Numbered from the stretch's first letter, positions 1 through 8,275 are shown. The stretch: 64,000 nucleotides of DNA from Streptomyces avermitilis MA-4680 = NBRC 14893 (GCF_000009765.2 NC_003155.5:4898001-4962000), one strand, 5' to 3'. Notes: generated by a model not told the origin, from the letters alone. A program made the numbers and translations.

Positions 1-70
1 GGGTGCCGCCCTTCGTCGTGCCCTGCTTCTTGCCGTTGCCCTGCTTCGGTGCGCGCGCCGCGCCGCCGGC

Positions 71-751
71 CTACGGCTCGAACTTGTAGCCGAGACCACG
101 CACCGTCACCAGGTACCGCGGCGCGCCCGGGTCCGGCTCGATCTTCGCGCGCAGGCGCTTCACGTGGACGTCCAGGGTCTTGGTGTCACCGACGTAGTCG
201 GCGCCCCACACCCGGTCGATGAGCTGCATGCGGGTCAGGACGCGGCCCGCGTTGCGCAGCAGCATCTCCAGGAGGTCGAACTCCTTCAGGGGAAGGTCGA
301 CCTTGGAGCCGGAGACGGTGACCACGTGGCGGTCGACGTCCATGCGCACCGGACCTGCCTCCAGGGCGGCCGGGGTGACCTCCTCGGGCTCCCCGCGGCG
401 GCGCAGGACGGCCCGGATGCGGGCGACCAGTTCGCGGGAGGAGAAGGGCTTGGTGACGTAGTCGTCGGCTCCTATCTCCAGCCCGACGACCTTGTCGATC
501 TCGCTGTCCTTGGCGGTGACCATGATCACCGGCACGTTGGAGCGGCCACGCAGCTGACGGCAGACCTCCGTGCCCGGCAGACCGGGCAGCATCAGGTCGA
601 GCAGCACGAGGTCGGCGCCGTTGCGCTCGAACTCGTCCAGACCGTCGGGGCCGGTGGTCGCGATGGCGACCTCGAAGCCCTCCTTGCGAAGCATGTAGGA
701 CAGGGCGTCGCTGAAGGACTCCTCGTCCTCGACGACGAGCACTCGGGTCAC
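71..751 (-). CDS. phoP: PhoP, phosphate-responsive OmpR-family response regulator
   Basis: A 226-residue response regulator. The N-terminal receiver domain (about 1-120) has acidic residues D9/E10, the phosphoacceptor D52 in LVLLDLMLPG, T79 and K101 in DDYVTKPF. A winged-helix OmpR DNA-binding domain follows (about 130-226). It begins with GTG, and the GTGA overlap with the end of phoR means the two are translated from one message. In Streptomyces PhoP activates the PHO regulon under phosphate starvation and also affects antibiotic production and nitrogen genes. Identity rests on sequence plus the phoR/phoU neighbours. Confidence 0.95.
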   Translation of the reverse strand: MTRVLVVEDEESFSDALSYMLRKEGFEVAIATTGPDGLDEFERNGADLVLLDLMLPGLPGTEVCRQLRGRSNVPVIMVTAKDSEIDKVVGLEIGADDYVTKPFSSRELVARIRAVLRRRGEPEEVTPAALEAGPVRMDVDRHVVTVSGSKVDLPLKEFDLLEMLLRNAGRVLTRMQLIDRVWGADYVGDTKTLDVHVKRLRAKIEPDPGAPRYLVTVRGLGYKFEP

Positions 752-2025
752 GGAAGGACCTCCGGGGCAGGGAGCGGTTCATACGTGGATGAGACGGTGG
801 TCGTCCCGTCAGGCTGCCCGTCCTCGTCGTCCTCGTCGAGGCCGGGCGTCAGGAGTGCGCGTTCACGGTCGCGGGCCGTGCCCGCCTCCGGCAGCCGCAG
901 GGTGAACGTGGAGCCCTGTCCCTCGGAGCTCCACACCGTGACCTCCCCGCCGTGCGAGGCGGCCACGTGCTTGACGATCGCGAGTCCGAGGCCCGTACCG
1001 CCGGTGGCACGGGAGCGGGCCGGGTCGACGCGGTAGAAGCGCTCGAACACGCGCTCCCGGTCCTTCTCGGAGATACCGATGCCCTGGTCGGTCACGGCGA
1101 GCTCGATCAGGTCTCCGCCGGGCGCGGTCACCCGGCGGGCGGCTATGCCCACGCGGGTGCGGGCGGGCGAGTAGTTGACGGCGTTCTCCACGAGGTTTCC
1201 GAGGGCGGCGGCCAGCTGGCCGCGGTTCCCCCAGACGTGCAGCTCGGCGGTGCCGCCGGCGGCCATCGTGATCTGCTTCGTACCGGCCTGGTGCCGGCAG
1301 CGGTCGATGGCCTCGGCGACGAGTTCGTCGACGCGTACGGGCTCCGCGTCCTCGAGGGGATCGTCGTTCTGGACCCGGGACAGGTCGATGAGCTCCTGCA
1401 CGAGATTCGTCAGCCGGGTGGCCTCTATCTGCATGCGTCCGGCGAAACGCTCCACCGCTTCCGGATCGTCGGAGGCGTCCATGACGGCCTCCGACAGGAG
1501 GGAGAGCGCGCCGACGGGGGTCTTGAGCTCATGGCTGACGTTCGCGACGAAGTCGCGGCGTACGGCCTCGATGCGGCGGGCCTCGGTGAGGTCCTCGACG
1601 AGCAGGAGCACCAGCCGGGACCCGAGGGGCGCCACACGCGCGGACACGGCGAGGGCCTCGCCGCGGCCGGTCCCGCGCCGGGGCAGGTCGAGCTCGACCT
1701 GGCGTATTTCCCCGTCACGCCGCGTGTCGCGGGTCATCTTGATCATGGGTTCGATGGCGAGTTTCCCGCCCCGCACCAGCCCGAGGGCGTACGCGGCGGA
1801 GCTGGCCTTGACGACGGCGTCGGCCTCGTCGAGTACGACGGCCGAGGACCGCAGCACGGACAGCACGGTGTCGACGCCCGGCGGAAGCACGGGGTCCGTG
1901 TGCAGGGAGGTGCGAGTGGGGCGCTTCTGGTCGCGCTCGCTCCAGCGGAACGCCAGCATGGCGATGACACCGGTAAGTACTCCGGCGATCGCTGCCGCTG
2001 CGGCGACCGCCGCGTTCACGTCCAT
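748..2025 (-). CDS. phoR: PhoR, phosphate sensor histidine kinase
   Basis: A 425-residue membrane sensor kinase. One N-terminal hydrophobic segment (about 5-27) is followed by a PAS-like linker, an H-box VSHELKTP with the phosphorylated H165, and a HATPase domain with N-box (LGNLVENAVNYSP), G1 (DQGIGI) and G2 (GTGLGLAIVKH). There is almost no extracytoplasmic loop, as in other Streptomyces PhoR proteins, so phosphate is probably sensed through other components. It lies upstream of phoP with a 4-base stop/start overlap and is divergent from phoU. Confidence 0.95.
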   Translation of the reverse strand: MDVNAAVAAAAAIAGVLTGVIAMLAFRWSERDQKRPTRTSLHTDPVLPPGVDTVLSVLRSSAVVLDEADAVVKASSAAYALGLVRGGKLAIEPMIKMTRDTRRDGEIRQVELDLPRRGTGRGEALAVSARVAPLGSRLVLLLVEDLTEARRIEAVRRDFVANVSHELKTPVGALSLLSEAVMDASDDPEAVERFAGRMQIEATRLTNLVQELIDLSRVQNDDPLEDAEPVRVDELVAEAIDRCRHQAGTKQITMAAGGTAELHVWGNRGQLAAALGNLVENAVNYSPARTRVGIAARRVTAPGGDLIELAVTDQGIGISEKDRERVFERFYRVDPARSRATGGTGLGLAIVKHVAASHGGEVTVWSSEGQGSTFTLRLPEAGTARDRERALLTPGLDEDDEDGQPDGTTTVSSTYEPLPAPEVLP

Positions 2026-2098
2026 GCATCCAGGTTAGGCATGTCGTCCCACCTGACCACAGCCATCGGCGTGCGACCTCGAACACTCGTCGCCCAGA

Positions 2099-2141
2099 GT
2101 TCACCTGGGAGCTAGTAATGGTTCATTTGGGGTGACGGAAA
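2099..2141. promoter_or_regulatory. PHO box in the phoR-phoU divergent promoter
   Basis: The segment contains GTTCACCTGGG (2099-2109) and GTTCATTTGGG (2121-2131), exactly 22 bp apart and separated by one 11-bp degenerate unit, followed by GTGACGGAAAC. Streptomyces PhoP binds arrays of 11-bp direct-repeat units whose conserved part is GTTCA. The spacing and sequence therefore fit a PhoP operator serving phoU and probably phoRP autoregulation. The two GTTCA units are read directly; PhoP binding is inferred. Confidence 0.85.
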
Positions 2142-2249
2142 CGGACGCGTCGGGGCCGGACCGTGGGAGCGTGGGGTTCACAGTGCCGGTCCGACTACGG
2201 CGCCGGCTCCCCGGAACCCCTGAAAGAGACGTAAGAGAGGGACACCCTG

Positions 2250-2939
2250 ATGCGGGACGCGTACCACGAGGAACTTGACTCGATCGGCGAGGGCCTGGTC
2301 GAGATGGCCCGGCTGGTCGGGTCGGCGATCGGACGCGCCACGACCTCGATCCTCGACTCCGACCTGAAGCTGGCCGAGAGCGTGATCGCGGCCGACCAGA
2401 AGGTCGACGACCTCCAGCACGACCTGGAGGCGCGCGCCATAGCCCTGCTGGCCCGCCAGCAGCCGGTGGCGACGGACCTTCGTATCGTCGTGACGTCGCT
2501 GCGCATGTCGGCGGACCTGGAGCGCTCCGGCGACCTGGCCCAGCACGTCGCGAAGCTGGCCCGGCTGCGCTTCCCGGAGCGCGCGATCCCGCACGACCTG
2601 CACGCGACCATCCTGGAGATGGGCCAGCTGGCGCAGCGCCTGATGGCGAAGGCGGCGGAGGTCATCATCACGAAGGACGTCGACCTGGCGCTCCAGCTGG
2701 AGCAGGACGACGACGAGATGGACCTGCTGCACCGCACGCTCTTCCAGCACCTGATGGACGACCGCTGGAAGCACGGCATCGAGACGGCCGTCGACGTCAC
2801 CCTCCTCGGCCGCTACTACGAGCGCTTCGCGGACCACGCGGTGTCGGTCGCGAAGCGGGTGGTGTACCTGGTGACGGGCGAGCACGCGGACGAGCTTCAG
2901 GCGGACATCCAGCCGGTCACCGGGGTGGAGGGGGCGTAG
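2250..2939 (+). CDS. phoU: PhoU, phosphate signalling regulator
   Basis: A 229-residue cytoplasmic all-helical protein made of two PhoU repeats (about 7-105 and 110-215), with the acidic metal-binding patches typical of the family. PhoU connects the phosphate state to the PhoR/PhoP system and dampens PHO-regulon expression. The ATG is preceded by a GAGAGGGA ribosome site in the short leader after the PHO box. It is divergent from phoR and is followed by a strong hairpin at 3018-3053, so it is probably monocistronic and directly PhoP-controlled. Confidence 0.95.
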   Translation: MRDAYHEELDSIGEGLVEMARLVGSAIGRATTSILDSDLKLAESVIAADQKVDDLQHDLEARAIALLARQQPVATDLRIVVTSLRMSADLERSGDLAQHVAKLARLRFPERAIPHDLHATILEMGQLAQRLMAKAAEVIITKDVDLALQLEQDDDEMDLLHRTLFQHLMDDRWKHGIETAVDVTLLGRYYERFADHAVSVAKRVVYLVTGEHADELQADIQPVTGVEGA

Positions 2940-3017
2940 CGGTGGGGGCGTAACAGTCCTCGGGGCCGTGCCCGCGTCAAAGGGGGCGCGGCGGGTTTCC
3001 AGGCCGCCCGTCCATGC

Positions 3018-3053
3018 CGAAGGGGCCGCCCTGTCACCGGGGCGGCCCCTTCG
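3018..3053. terminator. Terminator after phoU
   Basis: Perfect 14-bp inverted repeat cgaaggggccgccc / gggcggccccttcg with an 8-base loop, about 80 bases after the phoU stop. It may act in both directions between convergent phoU and mtpA. Confidence 0.8.
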
Positions 3054-3070
3054 TCCGTACTTATGCGTCT

Positions 3071-3154
3071 GTACCTACGTCTGTGCCTACGTCTGTGCCT
3101 AGGTCTGCACCTGCGTATGCACCTACGCATGTACCTACGTCTGTATCTACGCGG
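3071..3154. repeat. Seven 12-bp tandem repeats between phoU and mtpA
   Basis: Seven consecutive 12-bp units of the form gtacctacgtct (3071-3082, 3083-3094, 3095-3106, 3107-3118, 3119-3130, 3131-3142, 3143-3154), with a degenerate preceding unit. The array ends directly at the mtpA stop codon. It codes for nothing recognisable and looks like a slippage-generated minisatellite. Confidence 0.85.
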
Positions 3155-3307
3155 TCAGCCGCACTGGCAAGGATTGCCCGACTGACACCCGCACCCGCAG
3201 CCGGAGCCGCAGCCGCAGGCGCCGAACAGGGGCAGGCTCTTGATCTCGGCGGGGTGTTGCGTCTCGCGCTCCTGTGTCGGATCGGGCGTGCTGGGGGTCT
3301 CAGCCAT
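3155..3307 (-). CDS. mtpA: MtpA, small Cys-rich metallothionein-like protein
   Basis: A 50-residue ORF. The C-terminal third is dominated by Cys and Gly (FGACGCGSGCGCGCQSGNPC), with eight Cys in about 20 residues, an arrangement suited to binding thiophilic metals. The N-terminal half is polar. A GAGGAGGGA ribosome site lies 4-5 bases before the ATG. I recall a gene of this kind, mtpA, convergent with phoU in S. coelicolor and responsive to PhoP; that link is from memory. I saw no clear PHO box in its upstream 140 bases. Confidence 0.75.
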   Translation of the reverse strand: MAETPSTPDPTQERETQHPAEIKSLPLFGACGCGSGCGCGCQSGNPCQCG

Positions 3308-3451
3308 GGGTCCCTCCTCGAGACGTGCCTACCCCCATTGCATGCCCGTTCTGCTGGGCGCATCAACGGCGCACGGAGGCGTCCCGCGCCCCCGCCGCAG
3401 TCCCGCGCGCCTGCGGAAGCCCCCGGGCGTACGAGCTGCGGGGGCCGGACC

Positions 3452-4474
3452 TCACCAGGACGGCATCATCACCTCGGGGTAGCGGGACCCCGCCGCGCCT
3501 TTCGGCAGGATCTCCTGGACCCGGACGAGATCCGCCGGCGTGAGCGTGACGTGCGCCGCCGCGACGTTCTCGGCCAGGCGCTGCGGGCTCCGGGTCCCCG
3601 GGATCGGCACGATGTCGTCGCCCTGGGCCAGCAGCCAGGCCAGCGCCAGTTGCGTGACGGAGATGCCCTTGGCCGCCGCGAGCGTGGTCAGTTCGCTGAC
3701 GGCGGCCACGTTCTTCTCGTAGTTGCCGGGCTGCCAGCGGTCGTCCCAGCTGCGCATGTCGTCCGCGGGGTATGCGCTGGCGGGCCGCACCGCGCCGGTG
3801 AGGAAACCCCGGCCCAGCGGCGAGTACGGCACGAAGCCGATGCCCAGCTCGCGCACCACCGGCAGCACGTCGGCCTCCACGGCACGCTCGAACACCGAGT
3901 ACTCGGTCTGTAGTACGGACACCGGGTGGACGGCGTGGGCGCGCCGGATGATCTCGGGACCGGCCTCGCTGAGCCCGAAGTACCGCACCTTGCCCTCGGC
4001 GATCAGTTCGCCGACGGTGCCCGCCACGTCCTCGATCGGTACATCGGGGTCGACGCGGTGCTGGTAGAGGACGTCGATGTGGTCGGTGCCGAGGTGGCGC
4101 AGGCTGTTCTCGGTGACCTCACGGATGTGTCCGGGGCGGCTGTCCAGCGCGACTCCGACGTTGGCCGGGTCACTGAGGTCGAAGCCGAACTTGGTCGCGA
4201 GGACGACCTCGTCCCGGAAGCCCTTGACCGCCCGGCCGAGCAGTTGCTCGTTGCTGCCGGTGCCCATGCCGTACAGCTCGGCGGTGTCGAAGAGGGTGAC
4301 GCCCAGCTCGTACGCCCGGTGGATGGTGGCGATGCCGCCGGGCTCGTCGCCGGCCCCGTACGCCATGGTCATGCCCATCGTGCCGAGGCCGATCGCGCCC
4401 GCCTCGAGCCCCTGGGTGCCGAGTGTGCGCTTCGGGAGGGTGCGCTTCGGAAGGGTGTTGTCCTGCTGTGTCAT
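3452..4474 (-). CDS. Aldo/keto reductase
   Basis: A 340-residue NADPH-dependent oxidoreductase with the AKR barrel. It has the tetrad elements DTAELYG (Asp, Tyr), LATKFGFD (Lys) and LYQHRVD (His), and the C-terminal cofactor region IPGTRSPQRLAEN. The substrate is unknown. The start MTQQDN is preferred over a longer frame beginning at 4510, but neither has a clear ribosome site. The N-terminus contains a small duplicated motif, LPKRTLPKRTLG. It is divergent from an AraC regulator with a four-unit repeat in the shared promoter, so regulation by that neighbour is likely. Confidence 0.9.
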   Translation of the reverse strand: MTQQDNTLPKRTLPKRTLGTQGLEAGAIGLGTMGMTMAYGAGDEPGGIATIHRAYELGVTLFDTAELYGMGTGSNEQLLGRAVKGFRDEVVLATKFGFDLSDPANVGVALDSRPGHIREVTENSLRHLGTDHIDVLYQHRVDPDVPIEDVAGTVGELIAEGKVRYFGLSEAGPEIIRRAHAVHPVSVLQTEYSVFERAVEADVLPVVRELGIGFVPYSPLGRGFLTGAVRPASAYPADDMRSWDDRWQPGNYEKNVAAVSELTTLAAAKGISVTQLALAWLLAQGDDIVPIPGTRSPQRLAENVAAAHVTLTPADLVRVQEILPKGAAGSRYPEVMMPSW

Positions 4475-4541
4475 GCCGTCAACGCTAGGAGCGCATGCGC
4501 CGGAAGGCATGGGCCGGAGACCGCATAGGATTGCCTGATCC

Positions 4542-4609
4542 TCTCAGCGCTCATGGCGTCTCAGCGCTCATGGCGTCTCAGCGCTCATGGTGTCTCAGCG
4601 CTCATGGTG
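4542..4609. repeat. Four 17-bp direct repeats in a divergent promoter
   Basis: Four contiguous 17-bp units tctcagcgctcatggYg at 4542-4558, 4559-4575, 4576-4592 and 4593-4609. The first two end in gcg and the last two in gtg. Each carries the palindromic core AGCGCT. They sit between the aldo/keto reductase and araC-type starts and end about 10 bases before the AraC ribosome site. They may be operators of the AraC protein or simple slippage products. Confidence 0.8.
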
Positions 4610-4628
4610 TCTCGGTAAGGAGCGCTTC

Positions 4629-5567
4629 ATGCCGGAGCACGTGCCTGAGCACCTGCCGGACCGACTCGGCGGGCTCGATTCGCTCGCGGCGGCCATCGCC
4701 CGCCACAACGAGGGTCTGTGGTCCGACAGTGCGGTGCCCCGTCTGACGCTGGTCGCGCTCGACGAGCTCATCGCACCCGTCGATCTGCTCTACGCGCCGA
4801 TGATCTGCTTCATCGCCGACGGCGCGAAGCGCACCCTCGCGGGTGACCGGAGCTGGGTGACCGGGCGGGGCGACATGTTCCTCAACTCACTCGTACTGCC
4901 CGTCACCTGTACGTTCGAGCAGGCGCCGTACCGCTCGGCGGTGCTGCATCTCGACGGCCGTCTGCTCGCCGATCTGCTGCTGGAACTGGACGGCACGGAT
5001 CCGCTTCCGCTCCCCCGGCCCGGTGCTCCCGGCGCGCAGGTCACCGCCTCCATGACGCCGGCGCTCCTCGACGCGGTCACGAGGTGGGTACGGCTGCTCG
5101 ACACCCCGGACGACATCCGCCCGCTGGCCTCCCGCATCGAGGCCGAAATCCTCTACCGGCTGCTCGCCGGCCCGCTCGGGCCGATCCTGCGCCAGTACAC
5201 GCTGGCCGACTCCGGCGCGGCCAGGGTGCGCGTGGCGGCCGCGTACATCTCCACCCACTACGCCGAGCCGCTCAGCATCGCCACGATCGCGGCGACGGCG
5301 CATATGAGCCCAGCCACGCTGCACCGGCACTTCAAGGCCGCCACCGGCATGAGCCCGCTCAGGTTCCAGAAGCTCCTGCGCCTCCAGGAGGCGCGACGTC
5401 AGTTGGTCGCCGGCAACACCACGGCGGCCGTGGTCGCCGAGGCGGTCGGGTACGCGAGCGCGACCCAGTTCAACCGCGAGTACCGCCGCACCTACGGCCT
5501 GCCGCCGGGCCAGGACGCGTCGCTCCTGCGGGGCCGGCTGACGGAGGCGCGGGGGCGGGCTGACTGA
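4629..5567 (+). CDS. AraC-family regulator (AraC_N plus HTH)
   Basis: A 312-residue transcription regulator. The N-terminal AraC_N-type ligand domain (about 20-180) precedes a C-terminal double helix-turn-helix (about 200-300), containing MSPATLHRHFKAATGMSP and the second HTH AVGYASATQFNREYRR. The ATG is preceded by AAGGAG at good spacing, which decides the start. Regulators of this subfamily often stand next to an oxidoreductase that they control; here the divergent neighbour is an aldo/keto reductase. Confidence 0.9.
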   Translation: MPEHVPEHLPDRLGGLDSLAAAIARHNEGLWSDSAVPRLTLVALDELIAPVDLLYAPMICFIADGAKRTLAGDRSWVTGRGDMFLNSLVLPVTCTFEQAPYRSAVLHLDGRLLADLLLELDGTDPLPLPRPGAPGAQVTASMTPALLDAVTRWVRLLDTPDDIRPLASRIEAEILYRLLAGPLGPILRQYTLADSGAARVRVAAAYISTHYAEPLSIATIAATAHMSPATLHRHFKAATGMSPLRFQKLLRLQEARRQLVAGNTTAAVVAEAVGYASATQFNREYRRTYGLPPGQDASLLRGRLTEARGRAD

Positions 5568-5640
5568 GACGCGAGAGGCCGGCTGACCGTGACGCGGGGG
5601 GCGGGCTGACCGTGACGCGGGGGGGCGGGCTGACCGATGT
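5557..5640. repeat. Degenerate 24-25-bp tandem repeat after the AraC gene
   Basis: Three to four imperfect copies of a unit containing gggctgaccgtgacgcgggg lie between the convergent ends of the AraC and MFS genes. The first copy overlaps the AraC stop, suggesting duplication of the gene's 3' end. Confidence 0.6.
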
Positions 5641-5667
5641 GCGGGTCACCGGCCGACCGACCCGGGG

Positions 5668-6975
5668 TCATGTCGCGCTGACCTCGGGCTTCCCCCCGGC
5701 CGGGGACGGGGCGGCGGGTTCCTGGACCGGAGCCACCACGGCGGGTTCCTGGACCGGAGCCGCAACGGCGGGCTCCTGGACCGGCAGCCGCCGCATCAGT
5801 GCCGCGTACCCCACCCCCGCTCCCGTCCCCACCACCGCACACAGCCCCCACAGCCACTCAGCCCCGAACCGGTCGATGACGAACCCGGCCAGCAACGGGG
5901 CCACCAGAGCCGCGACCGACCAGGACAGGGTGTACATGCCCTGGTAGCGGCCCCGGCCGTGGGTCGGGGAGAGGCCGACGACCAGGCCTGTCTGCGTGGG
6001 CGCGTTGACGATCTCCGCGAGGGTCCACACGCACACCGTCAGCGCGAAGACGCCGACCGAGCCCGCGAAGGCCGTGAGTCCGAAGCCGTACCCGGCCAGC
6101 AGGGACGAGAGCACGAGCAGCCGCCTGGGATCCCGGTGTTCGATGAAACGGGTGACCGGGATCTGCAACGCGACGATCAGTACGCCGTTGACCGCGATCG
6201 CCATGCCGTAGTCCGCGGGTGTGAAGCCGGCCTCGCCCATCGCGACCGGAAGCCCCACCGAACCCTGCTGGAACACGAGCGCGACCAGGAAGGACAGGCC
6301 GACGACACTCATGAAGCGACCGTCGCGCAGGACGGTCCGGAGGCCGACCTCGGGCTCGGCGGACGCCTTGCCCGTGGGGGCGGGCCGGGACTCCGGAAGC
6401 TTGGCGAAGACGACGAGCGCGCAGATCAGCGTCATGCCCGCCTCGATCAGAAACCCGGCGAGGTAGCTGAACTCGGCGATGAAACCGGCGGCCATGGAGG
6501 AGATCGCGAACCCGAGGTTGATGGCCCAGTAGTTGAGCGAGAACGCCCGGACGCGGTCCTCGGGCCGGACGATGTCCGCCATCATCGCCTGCACGGCGGG
6601 CCGCGAGGCATTGCTCGTCATACCGACGAGGAAGGCCACGGCCGCGATCGCGACCGGGTCGTGCATGAAGCCGAGCAGCGCGACGGAGACGGCGGTGGAC
6701 GACTGCGCGATGAGCAGCGTGGGCCGCCGCCCGAGCCGGTCGGCCATCACCCCCGCGCCGAGCGAGGAGACGACCCCGCCGAGGCCGTGGAGTGACGCCA
6801 CCAGCCCGGCGTACGAGGCGGAGTACCCGCGGTCCAGCGTCAGGTACAGCGCCATGAACGTGGCGACGAAGGCGCCGAGCCGGTTGACGAGGGTGCTTGT
6901 CCACAGCCACCAGAACTCGCGCGGGAGCCCTGAGACGGTCTCGCGGGCAGCGCGTCTCAGGGAGACGGGTGACAT
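5668..6975 (-). CDS. Major facilitator superfamily transporter
   Basis: About 435 residues with twelve predicted membrane segments. It has the MFS loop 2-3 motif GVMADRLGRRPTLL and a second related motif in the C-terminal half. It resembles drug/proton antiporters, but the substrate cannot be read from sequence. The ATG at 6975 is preferred; a GTG 12 bases upstream is in frame but lacks a ribosome site. The C-terminus carries three copies of a VQEPA(V/A) repeat, an unusual hydrophilic tail that mirrors the local tandem repeats in the DNA. Confidence 0.88.
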   Translation of the reverse strand: MSPVSLRRAARETVSGLPREFWWLWTSTLVNRLGAFVATFMALYLTLDRGYSASYAGLVASLHGLGGVVSSLGAGVMADRLGRRPTLLIAQSSTAVSVALLGFMHDPVAIAAVAFLVGMTSNASRPAVQAMMADIVRPEDRVRAFSLNYWAINLGFAISSMAAGFIAEFSYLAGFLIEAGMTLICALVVFAKLPESRPAPTGKASAEPEVGLRTVLRDGRFMSVVGLSFLVALVFQQGSVGLPVAMGEAGFTPADYGMAIAVNGVLIVALQIPVTRFIEHRDPRRLLVLSSLLAGYGFGLTAFAGSVGVFALTVCVWTLAEIVNAPTQTGLVVGLSPTHGRGRYQGMYTLSWSVAALVAPLLAGFVIDRFGAEWLWGLCAVVGTGAGVGYAALMRRLPVQEPAVAAPVQEPAVVAPVQEPAAPSPAGGKPEVSAT

Positions 6976-7161
6976 GGAAACCCCCACAGGTCAGACAGGT
7001 GCGGTAAGTGGCTCAAGCGGTGATCACACGTTACGGGCGCTGGGTCGGCACGAGCCACTCGATTAACAGAAGCCGTCAACTGGGGGGGCATGGCGGGGCA
7101 GGGGCGTCCGCCTGTCGGCCGGGCGCGCGAGCGGTCTGCGGCTTCGATTACGCTCGGACAC

Positions 7162-7923
7162 ATGGCCGACGCACCGTACAAGCTGATCCTCCTCCGCCAC
7201 GGCGAGAGCGAATGGAACGCGAAGAACCTGTTCACCGGCTGGGTGGACGTCAACCTCAACGAGAAGGGCGAGAAGGAGGCTGTCCGCGGCGGTGAGCTGC
7301 TGAAGGACGCCGGCCTGCTGCCCGACGTGGTCCACACGTCGCTCCAGAAGCGCGCGATCCGCACCGCCCAGCTCGCGCTGGAGTCCGCGGACCGCCACTG
7401 GATCCCGGTCCACCGCTCGTGGCGCCTGAACGAGCGTCACTACGGCGCCCTCCAGGGCAAGGACAAGGCGCAGACGCTCGCCGAGTTCGGCGAGGAGCAG
7501 TTCATGCTCTGGCGCCGCTCGTACGACACCCCGCCCCCGCCCCTCGCGGACGGCTCCGAGTTCTCCCAGTCGGACGACCCGCGCTACGCCTCCATCCCCC
7601 CGGAGCTGCGCCCCAAGACGGAGTGCCTCAAGGACGTCGTCAACCGGATGCTCCCGTACTGGTACGACGGCATCGTCCCGGACCTGCTGACCGGCCGCAC
7701 GGTCCTGGTCGCGGCCCACGGCAACAGCCTCCGCGCCCTGGTCAAGCACCTCGACGGCATCTCCGACGAGGACATCGCGGGCCTGAACATCCCGACGGGC
7801 ATCCCGCTGTCCTACGAACTCGACACGGACTTCAAGCCGCTCAACCCGGGCGGCACCTACCTCGACCCGGACGCGGCGGCGGCGGCGATCGAGGCGGTCA
7901 AGAACCAGGGCAAGAAGAAGTAA
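7162..7923 (+). CDS. gpmA: GpmA, 2,3-bisphosphoglycerate-dependent phosphoglycerate mutase
   Basis: A 253-residue glycolytic enzyme interconverting 3- and 2-phosphoglycerate. It has the RHGES motif with the phosphorylated His (LLRHGESEWN), the second catalytic His in AAHGNSLRAL and conserved arginines. The start MADAPYK matches the family; there is hardly any ribosome site, so it may be leaderless or weakly initiated. The last codons form the attachment site of the integrative element at 7,905-20,775. The protein end (KNQGKKK, stop) is intact because the element carries matching sequence. Confidence 0.95.
   Translation: MADAPYKLILLRHGESEWNAKNLFTGWVDVNLNEKGEKEAVRGGELLKDAGLLPDVVHTSLQKRAIRTAQLALESADRHWIPVHRSWRLNERHYGALQGKDKAQTLAEFGEEQFMLWRRSYDTPPPPLADGSEFSQSDDPRYASIPPELRPKTECLKDVVNRMLPYWYDGIVPDLLTGRTVLVAAHGNSLRALVKHLDGISDEDIAGLNIPTGIPLSYELDTDFKPLNPGGTYLDPDAAAAAIEAVKNQGKKK
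7899..7922 (+). other. attL, left attachment site inside the gpmA 3' end
   Basis: An 18-bp sequence ccagggcaagaagaagta at 7905-7922 is repeated exactly at 20758-20775. Including the six bases to the left (caagaa here, caagac there), 23 of 24 positions match. Here it encodes the last gpmA codons and the first two bases of the stop. The low complexity of aagaagaag makes chance similarity somewhat easier. The position at a gene end, with int on the inner side and a matching repeat 12.85 kb away beyond the element genes, supports an att site. Confidence 0.8.
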
Positions 7924-7935
7924 TCACGCACCGCT

Positions 7936-7977
7936 AAGCCCCCGACCTGCGAGTTCTTCGCGGGGCGGGGGCTTTTT
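7936..7977 (+). terminator. Terminator after gpmA supplied by the element
   Basis: Inverted repeat aagcccccg ... cgggggctt followed by five T, 13 bases after the gpmA stop. Because it lies inside the att boundary, it belongs to the element and replaces the chromosomal terminator now found at 20788-20829. Confidence 0.8.
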
Positions 7978-7980
7978 GGT

Positions 7981-8005
7981 GGGGCTGGGCCGTCTCTGGG
8001 CCGTC
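7981..8005. promoter_or_regulatory. Putative integrase arm-binding site, left
   Basis: A 25-bp segment made of two ctgggccgtc half-repeats 11 bp apart. It recurs at 20626-20650 with one mismatch and in the same orientation, near the other end of the element. In the circular form the two copies flank the att core at about +60 and -110, the expected layout of arm sites for a tyrosine integrase. Binding is inferred. Confidence 0.6.
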
Positions 8006-8183
8006 AGGTGCGTCGACGCCAGCGGCGGACGCGAATGTCGAAGACGATCAGCAGCGCCACGGGAATGGTGACCTGCGGGGGAGCGTCCGCCCAGAGGGCG
8101 AGTGCGCCGCCGGCCGTGCCGATGAGTGCGATCGGCCGATCGCGAGGGCAGATGTCGACGGTGACGCCTGCGCGTGGGACCAT
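8004..8183 (-). CDS. Small predicted membrane protein of the element
   Basis: A 59-residue ORF. The start ATG at 8183 is set by a GGAGGG ribosome site 4-5 bases upstream. The middle and C-terminal parts are hydrophobic (about 16-48, two short segments), ending in a basic VRRWRRRT tail, so insertion in the membrane is likely. I do not recognise the family. It is the outermost gene at the left end, separated from int by a repeat array. Confidence 0.55.
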   Translation of the reverse strand: MVPRAGVTVDICPRDRPIALIGTAGGALALWADAPPQVTIPVALLIVFDIRVRRWRRRT

Positions 8184-8243
8184 TGGGCCCTCCAGCTGTG
8201 CTTGGTTCACTTGCCAAGGTGATGTCTGAACGCGGCAATGGAG

Positions 8244-8275
8244 GCGAATGCCGCCCATACCCGGGCGGCATTCGC
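8244..8275. terminator. Strong hairpin upstream of the left-end small gene
   Basis: Perfect 13-bp arms gcgaatgccgccc / gggcggcattcgc with a 6-base loop. There is no T tract. It could be a terminator insulating the att end from reading out of the element, or a structural signal. Confidence 0.5.

Noticed and set aside
1..70. End of a gene left of phoP
   Set aside because: The frames are open, but 70 bases with no stop, motif or ribosome site cannot support a gene call on either strand.
3071..3154. CRISPR-like array
   Set aside because: Units are 12 bp, contiguous and lack spacers. None of the tandem repeats in the window (3071, 4542, 8431, 24550, 32123) alternates repeat and unique spacer, and no cas gene is present.
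7890..8000. tRNA gene as integration target
   Set aside because: AICEs often use tRNA genes, so I looked for a cloverleaf and CCA end at both att sites. None was found; the repeat is within gpmA coding sequence.
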